A stretch of 20,930 nt of DNA from CAZKEW01 sp964580435 (GCA_964580435.1 CAZOKP010000046.1:1-20930); one strand, 5' to 3'; shown: positions 1-8,518, numbered from the stretch's first letter. Notes: a model not told the origin generated them from the letters alone. Program-made: numbers and translations.

Positions 1-268
1 CCCCGCTCTCACATAATCAGAAATGCTTCCAACGACTGTCGATTTCTCATTAAACCAAAAGGTTATGGACTACATTGATACTAATGGGTGGCGCGGCTGG
101 GCCCCGCCCGCCCGGAGCTAATGGGGCAGGTGGGAGGGTCTTTAGCGAGGACGGACGGGACACTGCCGTGACAGGACCCATTTGATTATTCTTATAAAGG
201 CATTCTGCCTTGACAGCCCATTTCAAACTCCATAGAATTCGCCTAACTCAGGAGAATCGAAAGCGGCG
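1..268. other. Leader region without a recognisable gene
   Basis: I see no coding pattern that I recognise in any frame here; the longest stretches open in either direction are short and without family motifs. A small inverted repeat (AAGGCA-ttc-TGCCTT, 197-211) lies about 60 bases before the first gene. A purine-rich ribosome binding site (AGGAG, 250-254) precedes the ATG at 269. The left edge may hold the tail of a gene that lies mostly outside the window. Confidence 0.4.
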
Positions 269-1420
269 ATGGAAAATAACCAGGCGCAAAAGAAAAAGAC
301 CCTTCGGGCCTTTGCCGCCGCTTCCTTTCTCAATGATATGGGCTCGGATATCATCTACCCTGTTTGGCCGCTTTTTGTGACCGAAGTCCTGAAAGCCAAC
401 ATGGCTGCCCTGGGTTTTCTCGACGGACTCGGGGACGCCCTTGTTTCGCTCTCTCAAGCCGCCTCCGGATACCTGTCGGACCGCCTAAAAAAGAGAAAAA
501 TCTTCATCTGGACGGGCTATCTCTGCGGCGCTTTTTCGCGTCTCGGCTACGCTTTCTCTACTCTTTGGCAGCATCTTATTCCGTTTCGGGTCCTTGATCG
601 CGTCGGCAAGATCAGGAACGCGCCCCGGGACGCCGAGGTGGCCGACATTTCGACCGACCAGAACAGGGGCAGATATTTCGGTCTTCTCCGGACGATGGAC
701 AACCTGGGCGCGGTCTGCGGCATCCTTATCGCCATAGGTTTTCTCAGCCTGACCGGCTACAGGCTTCTTTTCGGCCTGGCCGCCATCCCCTCTTTGGTCG
801 GCGCCCTGCTTATCTTGATCTTTATCAAAGAAAAAAAGAAAAAGGAATCGAGAATCTTTAAAGGCCTCGCTCTCAAAGATATCGACAAGAACTTGAAACT
901 GTACCTTTTTCTCAGCTCTCTCTTCGCCCTGGGAGCGTTCAGTTACTCGTTCCTTCTCATATTCGCCAAGAAATTCGGGTTCAAGGCCGCCTTTATCCCA
1001 GTCCTTTACCTGATCTTCTCCGCAACGGCCTCTCTGCTCTCACTTCCCTTTGGAAAGCTCTCGGACCGGGTCGGGAGAAAAAAGGTTCTTTATCTGGCCT
1101 ATGTTTTTTGGGCGGGAGTCTGTCTCGGCCTGATCACTCTTCACAGCCGCATCTTTATCATCCTCGCGTTCGTTCTGTATGGCTGCCACAAGGCTGCCCT
1201 GGAGCCCGTTCAGAGGACATTCGTCTCCGAGATCTGCCCCCTGACTTACCGGGCCAGCTGCCTCGGCGGATTCCAGATGATTATAGGTTTCTGCGCCCTG
1301 CCTGCTTCAGTTGCTGCCGGATGGCTCTGGGAAAATTGGGGCGCCGTCGTCCCGTTTTATGTCTCCCTCGGTCTGACCGTCCTGGCCGCCTTTTTGCTTC
1401 TTTTTGTGAAAGAAAAATAG
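269..1420 (+). CDS. Major facilitator superfamily (MFS) transporter
   Basis: This encodes a 383-residue inner-membrane protein, the usual size for a 10-12 helix MFS permease (PF07690). Hydrophobic helices run through the whole length, with a charged central loop around residues 188-205 (a run of lysines) separating the two halves. The MFS loop 2-3 signature is visible as GYLSDRLKKRK near residue 67, and its repeat in the second half is GKLSDRVGRKK near residue 262. A third motif, LDRVGKIRNAPRDAEVADIS, lies after helix 4; it resembles the RxGKxxRxxPRDA segment of a subgroup of putative drug or metabolite exporters. The substrate cannot be deduced. The ATG at 269 has an AGGAG site about 14 bases upstream, rather far but the best start available. 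The gene appears to stand alone; the next gene follows after 114 bases that contain a palindrome. Confidence 0.88.
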   Translation: MENNQAQKKKTLRAFAAASFLNDMGSDIIYPVWPLFVTEVLKANMAALGFLDGLGDALVSLSQAASGYLSDRLKKRKIFIWTGYLCGAFSRLGYAFSTLWQHLIPFRVLDRVGKIRNAPRDAEVADISTDQNRGRYFGLLRTMDNLGAVCGILIAIGFLSLTGYRLLFGLAAIPSLVGALLILIFIKEKKKKESRIFKGLALKDIDKNLKLYLFLSSLFALGAFSYSFLLIFAKKFGFKAAFIPVLYLIFSATASLLSLPFGKLSDRVGRKKVLYLAYVFWAGVCLGLITLHSRIFIILAFVLYGCHKAALEPVQRTFVSEICPLTYRASCLGGFQMIIGFCALPASVAAGWLWENWGAVVPFYVSLGLTVLAAFLLLFVKEK

Positions 1421-1429
1421 GCCCGGACG

Positions 1430-1444
1430 GTTCTCCCGGAGAAC
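1430..1444. repeat. Palindrome GTTCTCC-C-GGAGAAC (dispersed copy 1)
   Basis: A 7-bp perfect inverted repeat around a single C lies ten bases after the stop codon of the MFS gene. The same core, extended by one base pair per arm, occurs again at 14463-14479 near the other end of the window, with GGACGG on one flank here and its complement CCGTCC on the corresponding flank there. A repeated extragenic palindrome is the simplest explanation. No T-run follows it here, so a classical intrinsic terminator is less likely. Confidence 0.6.
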
Positions 1445-1534
1445 ATCCTCCATTCCCCTTGACATCTTATTTTCCTCCCCCTATATTTGGACCGAGGTCT
1501 GGGCGAGGCAGCTTAGAAAGAGGAGGTCTTTTTC

Positions 1535-2119
1535 ATGGAAAAACCAGAGACGCTAAAAGACGGTAAAAAAGTCGTAATCCGTGCTTTGACCCTCAAGGAC
1601 CTGGATAAACTGATGGAATTTTACCGTTCCCTTCCTCCGGAAGACAGAAAATACCTCAGGGTTGACGTCACCGACAGAGACGTAGTCGCCCAGAGAATCA
1701 GGCTCATCGAGGGGGGAAACGTCCTCCGGATAATCGCTCTGGATAAAAATAAGATCGTGGGTGACGGCGCTCTTGAGCTCAGCGGAGAGGAATGGCGGCG
1801 ACACCAGGGAGAGCTTCGGGTGATCGTCGCCCGGCCTTACCGGCGGCGGGGACTGGGCATGATCTTGATGCGGGAGCTTTATTTTCTGGCCGCCGAAAAG
1901 AATGTCGAAAAACTCGTGGCCAAAATGATGCGGCCGCAAAAAGCCGCCCAAGCCGTATGCCACAAACTCGGATTCAGGGAAGAACATCTTCTCCCCGATT
2001 ATGTCAAGGACCTCTCGGGAAAGCCCCAGGATCTCATTATCATGACCTGTGATCTTCAGGAGATGCTGAAAGAAGTAGATTCGTTCTACAGCGATGATGA
2101 TTGGCAGCGCTGTCGCTGA
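1535..2119 (+). CDS. GNAT-family N-acetyltransferase
   Basis: This 194-residue cytoplasmic protein has the GCN5-related acetyltransferase fold (PF00583). The acetyl-CoA binding motif A is clear around residues 89-112: a beta strand (LRVIVARP) followed by YRRRGLGMILM, matching R/QxxGxG/A. The downstream part KAAQAVCHKLGFREEH is the usual motif B helix plus GF turn. The N-terminal portion (KKVVIRALTLKDLDKLMEFYRSLP) is the typical first strand and helix. The acceptor substrate is unknown. The start is well supported by AGGAGG at 1521-1526, eight bases before the ATG. The gene converges on the next gene, with a 36-base gap between the two stop codons. Confidence 0.87.
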   Translation: MEKPETLKDGKKVVIRALTLKDLDKLMEFYRSLPPEDRKYLRVDVTDRDVVAQRIRLIEGGNVLRIIALDKNKIVGDGALELSGEEWRRHQGELRVIVARPYRRRGLGMILMRELYFLAAEKNVEKLVAKMMRPQKAAQAVCHKLGFREEHLLPDYVKDLSGKPQDLIIMTCDLQEMLKEVDSFYSDDDWQRCR

Positions 2120-2155
2120 ACAAAAAAACCGCGAAACTGCACTCTGGCCATCCGG

Positions 2156-2998
2156 TCAGTAGGTCTCCGTTAGCTTCAGCTGAACCCAAATCGGAAAATG
2201 GTCGCTGGCCTTGGTATTCTTGGACTTGCCGTTCTTCACCAGGGTCATCCCTCGAGCATAAATTTGGTCCAGCTCCGGGCCGAACACTCCGGTCGGGTCG
2301 CCTTTGGCCGTCGGCCCCACGCCTTTGGTAACACGGCTGAGACCGGCCTGGCGAAGGGTCTTTTCAGCCGACTTGACACTGTCATGGTTGAGTGTGTTGA
2401 GATCTCCGCCGACCACAACATACTTCGCATCGCTGGGGATATTCCTGACAATCGTTTCCAGCTGGTCCATGCGCTTCCAGTATATCAGCCACTCCATCTC
2501 GGCGTGGACACTGGACGCCAGTATTTCGAAGCGGCCGACCTGGATGACAGCGAAGACGGCAATCCTTATCTGTTTGCGGAAAGGGTGTTTATGCGGGAGG
2601 ATGACTTTGCGATAGCTCTTGATCGGCCATTTGGAGAGCACTGCATTGCCAAAGTCCACCTTGGTTTTATTCTTAGTATGAACCGAAGCCGGGTAATAGA
2701 TATAGTTGAATCGGAGCTCGCGGGCCAAAGCCTGCGCCCCCTCCGGGTCCATTTCCTGGAGCAGCAGGATATCTGCGTCCTCCAACTCAGGAATGTTGCT
2801 GAGTTCGGCGGCGGCCTGGCTGATCTTTTCCCCGAGTTCGATATTATAAGAGACGATTTTGAGGTTGCCGGTAAAGGCCGGGGGAGACAGCGCAAAATTG
2901 CCTTTATACAGGGGCCCCAGCGGCTCTTCATAATTCCTGATCACGGCACAGGCGCCCAAGATCATACAGGTAGATAACACAAGTGCTTTCTTCAGCAT
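2156..2998 (-). CDS. Lipoprotein of the endonuclease/exonuclease/phosphatase (EEP) family
   Basis: This 280-residue protein begins with a lipoprotein signal peptide: two lysines, a hydrophobic stretch and the lipobox LGAC with the lipidated cysteine at residue 17. It is therefore probably anchored to a membrane on the periplasmic face. The remainder is the EEP (PF03372) metal-dependent phosphoesterase fold. Motifs in order: VSYNIE (Asn of the metal site), LLLQEMDPEG (catalytic Glu), SSVHAE (the strand that often carries the catalytic His), VVGGDLNT (Asp/Asn pair), LDQIYARG and ASDHFPIWVQL (terminal Asp-His). All the key residues of the family are visible. Substrates in this family range from nucleic acids to sphingomyelin and phosphoinositides; the exported location favours an extracellular phosphodiester over chromosomal DNA. 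No strong ribosome binding site is seen before the ATG. Confidence 0.85.
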   Translation of the reverse strand: MLKKALVLSTCMILGACAVIRNYEEPLGPLYKGNFALSPPAFTGNLKIVSYNIELGEKISQAAAELSNIPELEDADILLLQEMDPEGAQALARELRFNYIYYPASVHTKNKTKVDFGNAVLSKWPIKSYRKVILPHKHPFRKQIRIAVFAVIQVGRFEILASSVHAEMEWLIYWKRMDQLETIVRNIPSDAKYVVVGGDLNTLNHDSVKSAEKTLRQAGLSRVTKGVGPTAKGDPTGVFGPELDQIYARGMTLVKNGKSKNTKASDHFPIWVQLKLTETY

Positions 2999-3048
2999 AT
3001 TTCAATCGTCAAACGGCCAGATTTCATCCACTTCCTCATGATTTAATT

Positions 3049-3207
3049 TTAGCGGATAAACTGGATATTGGCAAATCGGACCTCCCGGTTTGTCGACTTC
3101 GTAGGTTTGAGCACAATTTTTTCATAAGATGGACGGCCGCCGAACAACCGTATATCAAGAGCGTCCGGTTCAAGCTCGAGGACCTCGACCGGCTTAAGTT
3201 GTAACAT
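3049..3207 (-). pseudogene. Short ORF, possible C-terminal remnant of an unknown protein
   Basis: A 52-codon reading frame lies just upstream of the lipoprotein gene on the same strand. It reads like real protein (MLQLKPVEVLELEPDALD, then RLFGGRPSYEKIVLKPTKS and REVRFANIQFIR), with an alternating hydrophobic pattern typical of a beta-sandwich or beta-barrel C-terminus. An in-frame stop lies shortly before its ATG and no ribosome binding site is evident, so it may be the tail of a gene lost upstream. I do not recognise the family. The overlapping plus-strand ORF over the same bases looks less protein-like. Confidence 0.33.
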
Positions 3208-3261
3208 CACTTGAGAAACAATATACTAGGCTGAGGCTGATTCCTCTAAGAGGAGGTTCGA

Positions 3262-5292
3262 ATGAAAAAAATCCTGTTCCTTGTTTTTTCTCTTACCCTG
3301 ATTATTGCTCTGATTGATCTCAGAGCAGAAGAGAAAGGCATAGCATCTACGGCAAAAGAAAAGATTAAAAATTCACTTCTTCAAAAATATGGGGAAGGAC
3401 AGAGATTCCGGATTGAAAGAGGAGTTGATCAGGCTGCTTCGCTCTGGAAAACAGATGATGGACCTGAAGAAGAATTCGAGCAGTTCTGCACACAATATTT
3501 CATTGGCGCTCCGGAATTGCTCGAGACAAACTTCAAGAGGCTCGAAACAAACTTTGAAGTCCTCAATGGACATTTTAACAAAATCGTTCTCGATCTCAAG
3601 CGGCCTCTTGATCTCGATTGGGGCGAAATCCTGCCTTTGGATGTGATCTTTGGCCAGTTTGATCCTTCAGCTCATATTACGGAAGACCTTTTCCAGAACA
3701 AAATCGCTTTCTTTGTCCTCTTGAATTTTCCCCGGTATTCTCTCTCTGAAAAAACAGAACTCAGCCCAAAATGGACAAGAAAAGATTGGGCCTATGCCAG
3801 GATGGGAGATTCATTTGCTTCAAGAGTCCCGGCACCAGTTTTGCAAAAAATATCCAAAATCTCCACTGAGGCAGAGGCTTATATTTCAGATTACAACATC
3901 TACCTGGGCAAACTGATTGATGAGAAATACAAAACTTATTTCCCCGCCGATTTAAGACTCATCACTCACTGGGGAATACGGGATGAGTTAAAGGCAAGGT
4001 ATGCTGATCCCGAAGGCCTCTTCAAACAGAAGATGATCTACGAAGTCATGCTGAGGATCATCAAACAGGAAATTCCGGAGGTTGTCATCAACAGTGCGGA
4101 ATATTTCTGGAATCCCTTCACCAACAAAGTTTATAAAAATAGAGAGGAAGTGGCGTCGAAACCAGAGCCCATGACAAGGTATAAACACCTCCTCAATAGC
4201 TTCCTCGGAATGAGGATGCTCGATCCTTACTACCCCGCTTTTCCGACCTATATCAAGAGGAAATTTGAGCTGGAAAGAGAAATTCCAGAAGCTGAGGTCG
4301 AAGCCTTGTTCACCAGCTTCATTTCATCCCCTCAGCTGAGAAAAGTTGCGAAACTCATCAGCAACCGGCTTGGAAGAAAACTCCAACCCTTTGATATCTG
4401 GTACACAGGATTCAAGTCAGGAAGCTCAATTCGCGAAGAGGAACTCGACAAGATCGTGGCCACAAGATATCCCAATATAAAGGCCTTCCAAGAGGATCTT
4501 GAAAACATTCTGATAAAAATGGGATTTTTGAAGGAGCAGGCTGGATTCATCGCTGCAAAAATTATCGTCGATCCAGCGAGAGGCTCAGGACATGGCTGGG
4601 GGGCAGAGATGAAATCAGAAAATGCCCATCTGAGAACACGGTTTACTAAGAAAGGAATGGATTACAAGGGCTACAACATCGCCATACACGAACTGGGTCA
4701 TAATGTCGAGCAAACTTTAACCCTTCAGAACGTTGACGATTATATGCTTCATGGAGTCCCCAACGCAGCTTTTACAGAAGCTTTTGCTTTTGTCTTTCAA
4801 GATAAGAATCTTGAACTCCTGGGAATAAAAAGCGAAGATAAGAATCAAAAATACCTGGAGGCACTTGACTCTCTCTGGAACACTTACGAAATAATGGGAG
4901 TTTCTCTTATCGATATGAAAGTCTGGAATTGGCTTTACAACAATCCGGATGCAACTGCGGAACAATTAAAAGAAGCTACGATATCCATTGCCGATGATGT
5001 CTGGAACAGGTATTATGCCGATGTCTTTGGAATCAAAGACCTGCCCATTCTCGCCATTTATTCGCATATGATTAACGCTCCTCTTTACCTTCCTGATTAT
5101 CCCCTTGGACACGTCATTGCATTCCAGATTGGAAAATATCTTGAAGGGAAAAATCTTGGGGAAGAAATGGAAAGGATGTGTCTGGCTGGAAATATCATCC
5201 CTCAGGCCTGGATGAAAAATGCCGTCGGTTCAGCAATATCCACCAAGCCCATGCTCGATGCAGTCGATGAAGCCCTGAAATTTATAAAATGA
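3262..5292 (+). CDS. Secreted zinc metallopeptidase (gluzincin type, HELGH), family uncertain
   Basis: This 676-residue protein starts with a Sec signal peptide (MKKILFLVFSLTLIIALIDLRAEE, cleavage probably near residue 22), so it acts outside the cytoplasm. The zinc motif HELGH is at residues 476-480, and 26 residues on, FTEAFAFVFQ supplies a plausible third ligand, Glu506. This is the gluzincin arrangement HExxH...E. The all-helical character and placement of the motif in the last third recall the M3 thimet-oligopeptidase/M32 group, but I cannot assign it to either. A region just before the motif (GSGHGWGAEM, residues 447-456) could be part of the active site. The start has AGGAGG at 3251-3256, five bases before the ATG, partly inside a small palindrome CCTCTAAGAGG that could hide the site. 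Base composition is visibly AT-richer than that of the flanking genes, suggesting separate acquisition. It is a single-gene unit. Confidence 0.75.
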   Translation: MKKILFLVFSLTLIIALIDLRAEEKGIASTAKEKIKNSLLQKYGEGQRFRIERGVDQAASLWKTDDGPEEEFEQFCTQYFIGAPELLETNFKRLETNFEVLNGHFNKIVLDLKRPLDLDWGEILPLDVIFGQFDPSAHITEDLFQNKIAFFVLLNFPRYSLSEKTELSPKWTRKDWAYARMGDSFASRVPAPVLQKISKISTEAEAYISDYNIYLGKLIDEKYKTYFPADLRLITHWGIRDELKARYADPEGLFKQKMIYEVMLRIIKQEIPEVVINSAEYFWNPFTNKVYKNREEVASKPEPMTRYKHLLNSFLGMRMLDPYYPAFPTYIKRKFELEREIPEAEVEALFTSFISSPQLRKVAKLISNRLGRKLQPFDIWYTGFKSGSSIREEELDKIVATRYPNIKAFQEDLENILIKMGFLKEQAGFIAAKIIVDPARGSGHGWGAEMKSENAHLRTRFTKKGMDYKGYNIAIHELGHNVEQTLTLQNVDDYMLHGVPNAAFTEAFAFVFQDKNLELLGIKSEDKNQKYLEALDSLWNTYEIMGVSLIDMKVWNWLYNNPDATAEQLKEATISIADDVWNRYYADVFGIKDLPILAIYSHMINAPLYLPDYPLGHVIAFQIGKYLEGKNLGEEMERMCLAGNIIPQAWMKNAVGSAISTKPMLDAVDEALKFIK

Positions 5293-5294
5293 GA

Positions 5295-6012
5295 TAATGC
5301 ACATATTCCTTTTTTGCTCCATGCCCTGGAGCTTGCCCCGACGCCCGTTTAGGTTGCCCATGATATCGCCCATGTAAGCCTCGGGAGTATACACCTCGAC
5401 GTTCATGATAGGCTCAAGGAGCGTGGACCTGGCTTCCCTCATGGCCAGCTTAAAGGCCTTGGAGGCCGCAATCTTAAAGGCGATATCTGAGGAATCCACT
5501 TCATGGTAGGAACCGTCGTATAGGATAACCTTAAAGTCCACAACCGGCTACCCGGCGAGCACGCCCTTCTACTTGGCTTCCTCAAGCCCCTTGAAAACTG
5601 AAGGAATATACTTCCTGGGAATGGAGCCGCCGAAAATTTTATCTTCAAACTCAAAATCTCGACCTCGCGGCAGGGGTTCCATCTTGATCCAGACGTCACC
5701 ATACTGGCCGCGGCCGCCTGTCTGCTTTTTATGCTTGCCCTGGACGTCAGCTCTTCCCTTGATCGTCTCCTTGTAAGAAATCTTGGGCGGCTTCAGATCG
5801 ACATCAACGTTGGACCGCTTCTTGAGCCTGTCCGTGATGATCTTGACATGGAGCTCGCCGTTGCCGGAGATGAGGAGCTGATTCGTGTCTGGGTCGCGTT
5901 CGATCCGGACCCTCGGGTCTTCCTCTGTGATCCTGTGTGTTGCCTGCGAGATCCGATCCTCGTCCGCCCTGGTCTTGGGTTCAATAGCGAAAGATATGGA
6001 CGGTTCGTTAGG
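5295..6012 (-). pseudogene. fusA: Elongation factor G fragment (domains III-V part), two in-frame stops
   Basis: Read on the minus strand this is one continuous EF-G frame of about 235 codons. Recognisable pieces in order: EPSISFAIEPKTRADEDR, ISGNGELHVKIITDRLK, KHKKQTGGRGQYGDVWI, FGGSIPRKYIPSVFKGLE, VVDFKVILYDGSYHEVDSS and YMGDIMGNLNGRRGKLQGME. These correspond to domain III, domain IV and the start of domain V of the translocation GTPase. The GTPase domain and the C-terminal end are missing, so it cannot work. Two TAG codons interrupt the same frame around 5550-5572, at places where the family has Gln and Tyr, within LEEAK(TAG)KGVLAG(TAG)PVVD. The 3' side ends a few bases past the stop of the metallopeptidase gene, and the 5' side joins the trpA relic. 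A complete fusA must exist elsewhere in the genome. Confidence 0.85.
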
Positions 6013-6369
6013 GTGACGCCCAATACAGAACCGGGGCGAATGAAGCTTATTACCTCAAGAACGACAGGATTTATTTACGCGGTGTCGCTTTTGGGTGTGA
6101 CGGGAAGCAGGGAGATGTTTTCGGATTCGGTCGAAGGACTCGTCAAAAAGCTCAAGAAGGAGACAAGCGTGCCGGTATGTGTTGGCTTTGGAATTAGCAA
6201 GCCGGAGCACGCAGCCGAGGTCGCAAAAGCCGGCGCAGATGGAGTAATCATCGGCTCAAAGATTGTCGGCTTTATCGAAGAAAACCTGAACGACAAAAAG
6301 AAGTGCCTACGTGATATTGCCGAGTTCATCGGAAACACAAGAGGGAGCATCACAAGCAGCCGGCTGTAA
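6007..6369 (+). pseudogene. trpA: 3' fragment of tryptophan synthase alpha subunit gene
   Basis: The last 120 or so codons of trpA are readable: TPNTEPGRMKLI, GFIYAVSLLGVTGSRE, VPVCVGFGISKPEHAAEV and ADGVIIGSKIV. These are the late beta strands of the TIM barrel, including the phosphate-binding glycine segments. Normal TrpA is about 260-270 residues, so more than half is missing, including the catalytic Glu and Asp of the N-terminal half. The frame is open upstream only because it runs through the antisense of the EF-G relic; that upstream part does not resemble TrpA. The fragment has no start of its own and is not expected to be functional. Confidence 0.85.
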
Positions 6370-6474
6370 TATACAACTGAATCATCCTCACGAGTCGATT
6401 TGACACAGAGCAGTTGTTTGGTTAGAATCTGGCGCCCACAAAAAATGTTCGTTAGCAAAAAGGAGACAGTTACT

Positions 6475-8376
6475 ATGTCCAAACGTATCGAAACCATAAT
6501 AGGGGTTTTAATCCTTGCAAGTCTGTCTTTTTCATCTTTCGCCGGAGGTTATCAGAATTTCAAGGTGGCTGTTTATGCTCCGGCGAGGGATGTGAACCGG
6601 ATGGGGGACGCCAACTGGCTTGAAACCTGCTGGGACGAGATATCGAGACAGGTCGCGGTGGACAAGATTTACCTGGAGACCCATCGCGATGTGACTCTGG
6701 TCGATGAGCGGATAATCGCCGCGGCCCGCAAATTCTTTGAAAGCAGGGGCGTCGAGGTGGCCGGGGGTATCACCTATACAATTGCGGAAAGCAACCGCTT
6801 CCAGACGTTTTGCTACACCAGGCCCGAACAGCGCAAACGCGTCAAAGAGATAGCCGAATACACGGCGAAATTATTTGACGAGGTCATACTTGACGATTTC
6901 TTTTTTACCAACTGCAAATGCGAGTCCTGCATCAAAGCCAAGGGCGACAGGAGCTGGTCACAATTTCGAGTGGCGCTGATGAAAGGTGCTGCGCAAGACC
7001 TTGTGGTCAAGCCCGCCAAGGCGGTCAATCCGAAAGTGAAGATGGTCATTAAGTATCCGAACTGGTATGAACATTTTCAGGGATGCGGTTTCAATCTGGA
7101 AGCCCAGCCAAAGATATTCGACGGGATATACACAGGGACGGAGACCAGAGACCCGGTTTATACCGACCAGCACCTGCAACAATACGAAAGTTATTTGATA
7201 TACCGGTATTTTGAGAACATAAAGCCCGGCGGCAACGGGGGTGGCTGGGTCGATACAGGGGCCATTCGATATATGGACCGCTATGCGGAGCAGTTGTGGC
7301 TGACGATGTTCGCCAAGGCACCTGAGATTACGCTGTTTAACTTCGGCCGGTTGCTGCAGCCGATACCGGAGGAGCTCCGTGCCGACTGGCAGGGGTCGGG
7401 CACCAGCTTCGATTTTGACGAGATGATGAGACCCATTAAACTGGCTGACGGCACGACGGTTACGCCGACCTCGATGGCCCGCGCGGCGGGATATGCCCTC
7501 GAACAGATTGACGTTTTCTTAGGCAAGCTCGGCAACCCCATCGGGGTCAATAGCTACAAGCCCTGGCATTCGACGGGTGAGGATTTTCTGCAAAACTATA
7601 TTGGCATGTGCGGCGTTCCGATGGATTTGGTGCCGGAGTTTCCCGCCGAGGCGAATATGGTGTTTTTGACCGAGTCGGCGAAGTTCGACAAGGCAATCGT
7701 GCAGAAAATCAAGGCCCGGCTGGTTGCAGGCAAGCCGGTTATGATTACATCCGGTTTGCTAATGGCACTGCAAGGCAAAGGAATCGAAGACATCGTCGAG
7801 CTGCGGTGCACTGGCGACAAGGCCCTGACGAAACAATTCTGGTACCGTCGCGGGTTCTGGGGCCGGCACGGGATTGTTTATGAGTCCGACTCCGAGATAC
7901 TCATCCCACAGATAAAATACCTGACGAATGATTCGTGGGAGGAGCTTTCGTGTCTTACCAGCGGTGTGGGGTATCCGATTCTTCATTCCGCGGATTACGC
8001 GAACAGCCGGCTATATATCCTGACTATTCCTGATAATTTTGGGGACCTGTACAAGTATCCTGCCGAGGTGCTTGGGCAGATAAGGGAGGTTCTGACGCCG
8101 GACTTCTACGTCCGGCTGGACAGCCCCAGTCAGGTCGCTCTGTTCGTTTACGACAACGGCACGTTTATCGTGGAGTCGTTCCGTCACGAACCGGTTGACG
8201 TCAAAGTCGTTCTCGACAGGCGATTCGGCACGCTTCGCGACCTGGTTTCAGGCGATGACCTTGGCGGGGAGGTAACGGCCAGTCAGCCGAGGTGGGGCGG
8301 GCCGGCGGCGCCGGAGAAGATGGTTTTCGATTTAAAGCTCAAACCGCATTCTTATCGTGTTTTCAAATGCGAGTAG
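6475..8376 (+). CDS. Secreted glycoside-hydrolase-like protein, function unproven
   Basis: The product is 633 residues. The ATG at 6475 is chosen because AGGAG (6461-6465) lies nine bases upstream and a Sec signal peptide follows at once (hydrophobic core LILASLSFSSFAGG, cleavage near residue 25). The first half looks like a TIM barrel: FKVAVYAPARDV as strand one, then IYLETHRD, GVEVAGGITY and the strand VILDDFFFTNCKCESC with two aspartates (D140, D141) and a CxCxxC cluster (C147, C149, C152), then MVIKYPNWYEHF and FDGIYTGTETRD. This resembles the putative glycosidases grouped as GHL or GH42-like. The middle (PMDLVPEFPAEANMVFL to GKPVMITSGLL) resembles the Rossmann-like trimerisation domain of GH42 enzymes, and the C-terminus (TFIVESFRHEPVDVKVV, HSYRVFKCE) a beta sandwich. 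The substrate and catalytic acid/base are not assignable. It is a single gene between relics. Confidence 0.65.
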   Translation: MSKRIETIIGVLILASLSFSSFAGGYQNFKVAVYAPARDVNRMGDANWLETCWDEISRQVAVDKIYLETHRDVTLVDERIIAAARKFFESRGVEVAGGITYTIAESNRFQTFCYTRPEQRKRVKEIAEYTAKLFDEVILDDFFFTNCKCESCIKAKGDRSWSQFRVALMKGAAQDLVVKPAKAVNPKVKMVIKYPNWYEHFQGCGFNLEAQPKIFDGIYTGTETRDPVYTDQHLQQYESYLIYRYFENIKPGGNGGGWVDTGAIRYMDRYAEQLWLTMFAKAPEITLFNFGRLLQPIPEELRADWQGSGTSFDFDEMMRPIKLADGTTVTPTSMARAAGYALEQIDVFLGKLGNPIGVNSYKPWHSTGEDFLQNYIGMCGVPMDLVPEFPAEANMVFLTESAKFDKAIVQKIKARLVAGKPVMITSGLLMALQGKGIEDIVELRCTGDKALTKQFWYRRGFWGRHGIVYESDSEILIPQIKYLTNDSWEELSCLTSGVGYPILHSADYANSRLYILTIPDNFGDLYKYPAEVLGQIREVLTPDFYVRLDSPSQVALFVYDNGTFIVESFRHEPVDVKVVLDRRFGTLRDLVSGDDLGGEVTASQPRWGGPAAPEKMVFDLKLKPHSYRVFKCE

Positions 8377-8500
8377 ACTGATTACCTGTCGGGCCGTGGT
8401 GGAATCAGCCCGCTGGACTGCGCGACAATAGGCCGCAAAATACTGGTTTTGGGCTGGGCTGTCGCGGCGGGCGCATTTTCTCCTCGATTACCCCATCTAG

Positions 8501-8518
8501 CCATCGTGAGGAAGCATA
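8501..8518. repeat. 18-bp dispersed repeat, copy 1
   Basis: CCATCGTGAGGAAGCATA here is the exact reverse complement of 16175-16192. The similarity continues more weakly beyond the CC end. Both copies sit just outside the 3' end of an IS91-type transposase relic, so they may be part of an element end, although their orientation relative to the relic differs between the two sites. Confidence 0.55.

Noticed and set aside
2198..2977. A 259-codon plus-strand ORF over the lipoprotein gene
   Set aside because: It is the antisense of a gene with clear EEP motifs and a lipobox; its own translation shows no family motif.
2983..3204. A 73-codon plus-strand ORF
   Set aside because: No ribosome binding site and unlikely composition; the minus-strand frame over the same bases looks more protein-like.
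5540..5580. TAG recoding (stop codon reassignment or pyrrolysine)
   Set aside because: Several intact genes in the window end with TAG, and the EF-G piece is truncated at both ends, so ordinary pseudogene decay explains the stops.
5731..6006. The upstream half of the open frame that continues into trpA
   Set aside because: This part is the antisense of the EF-G relic, and TrpA similarity begins only at about 6007.
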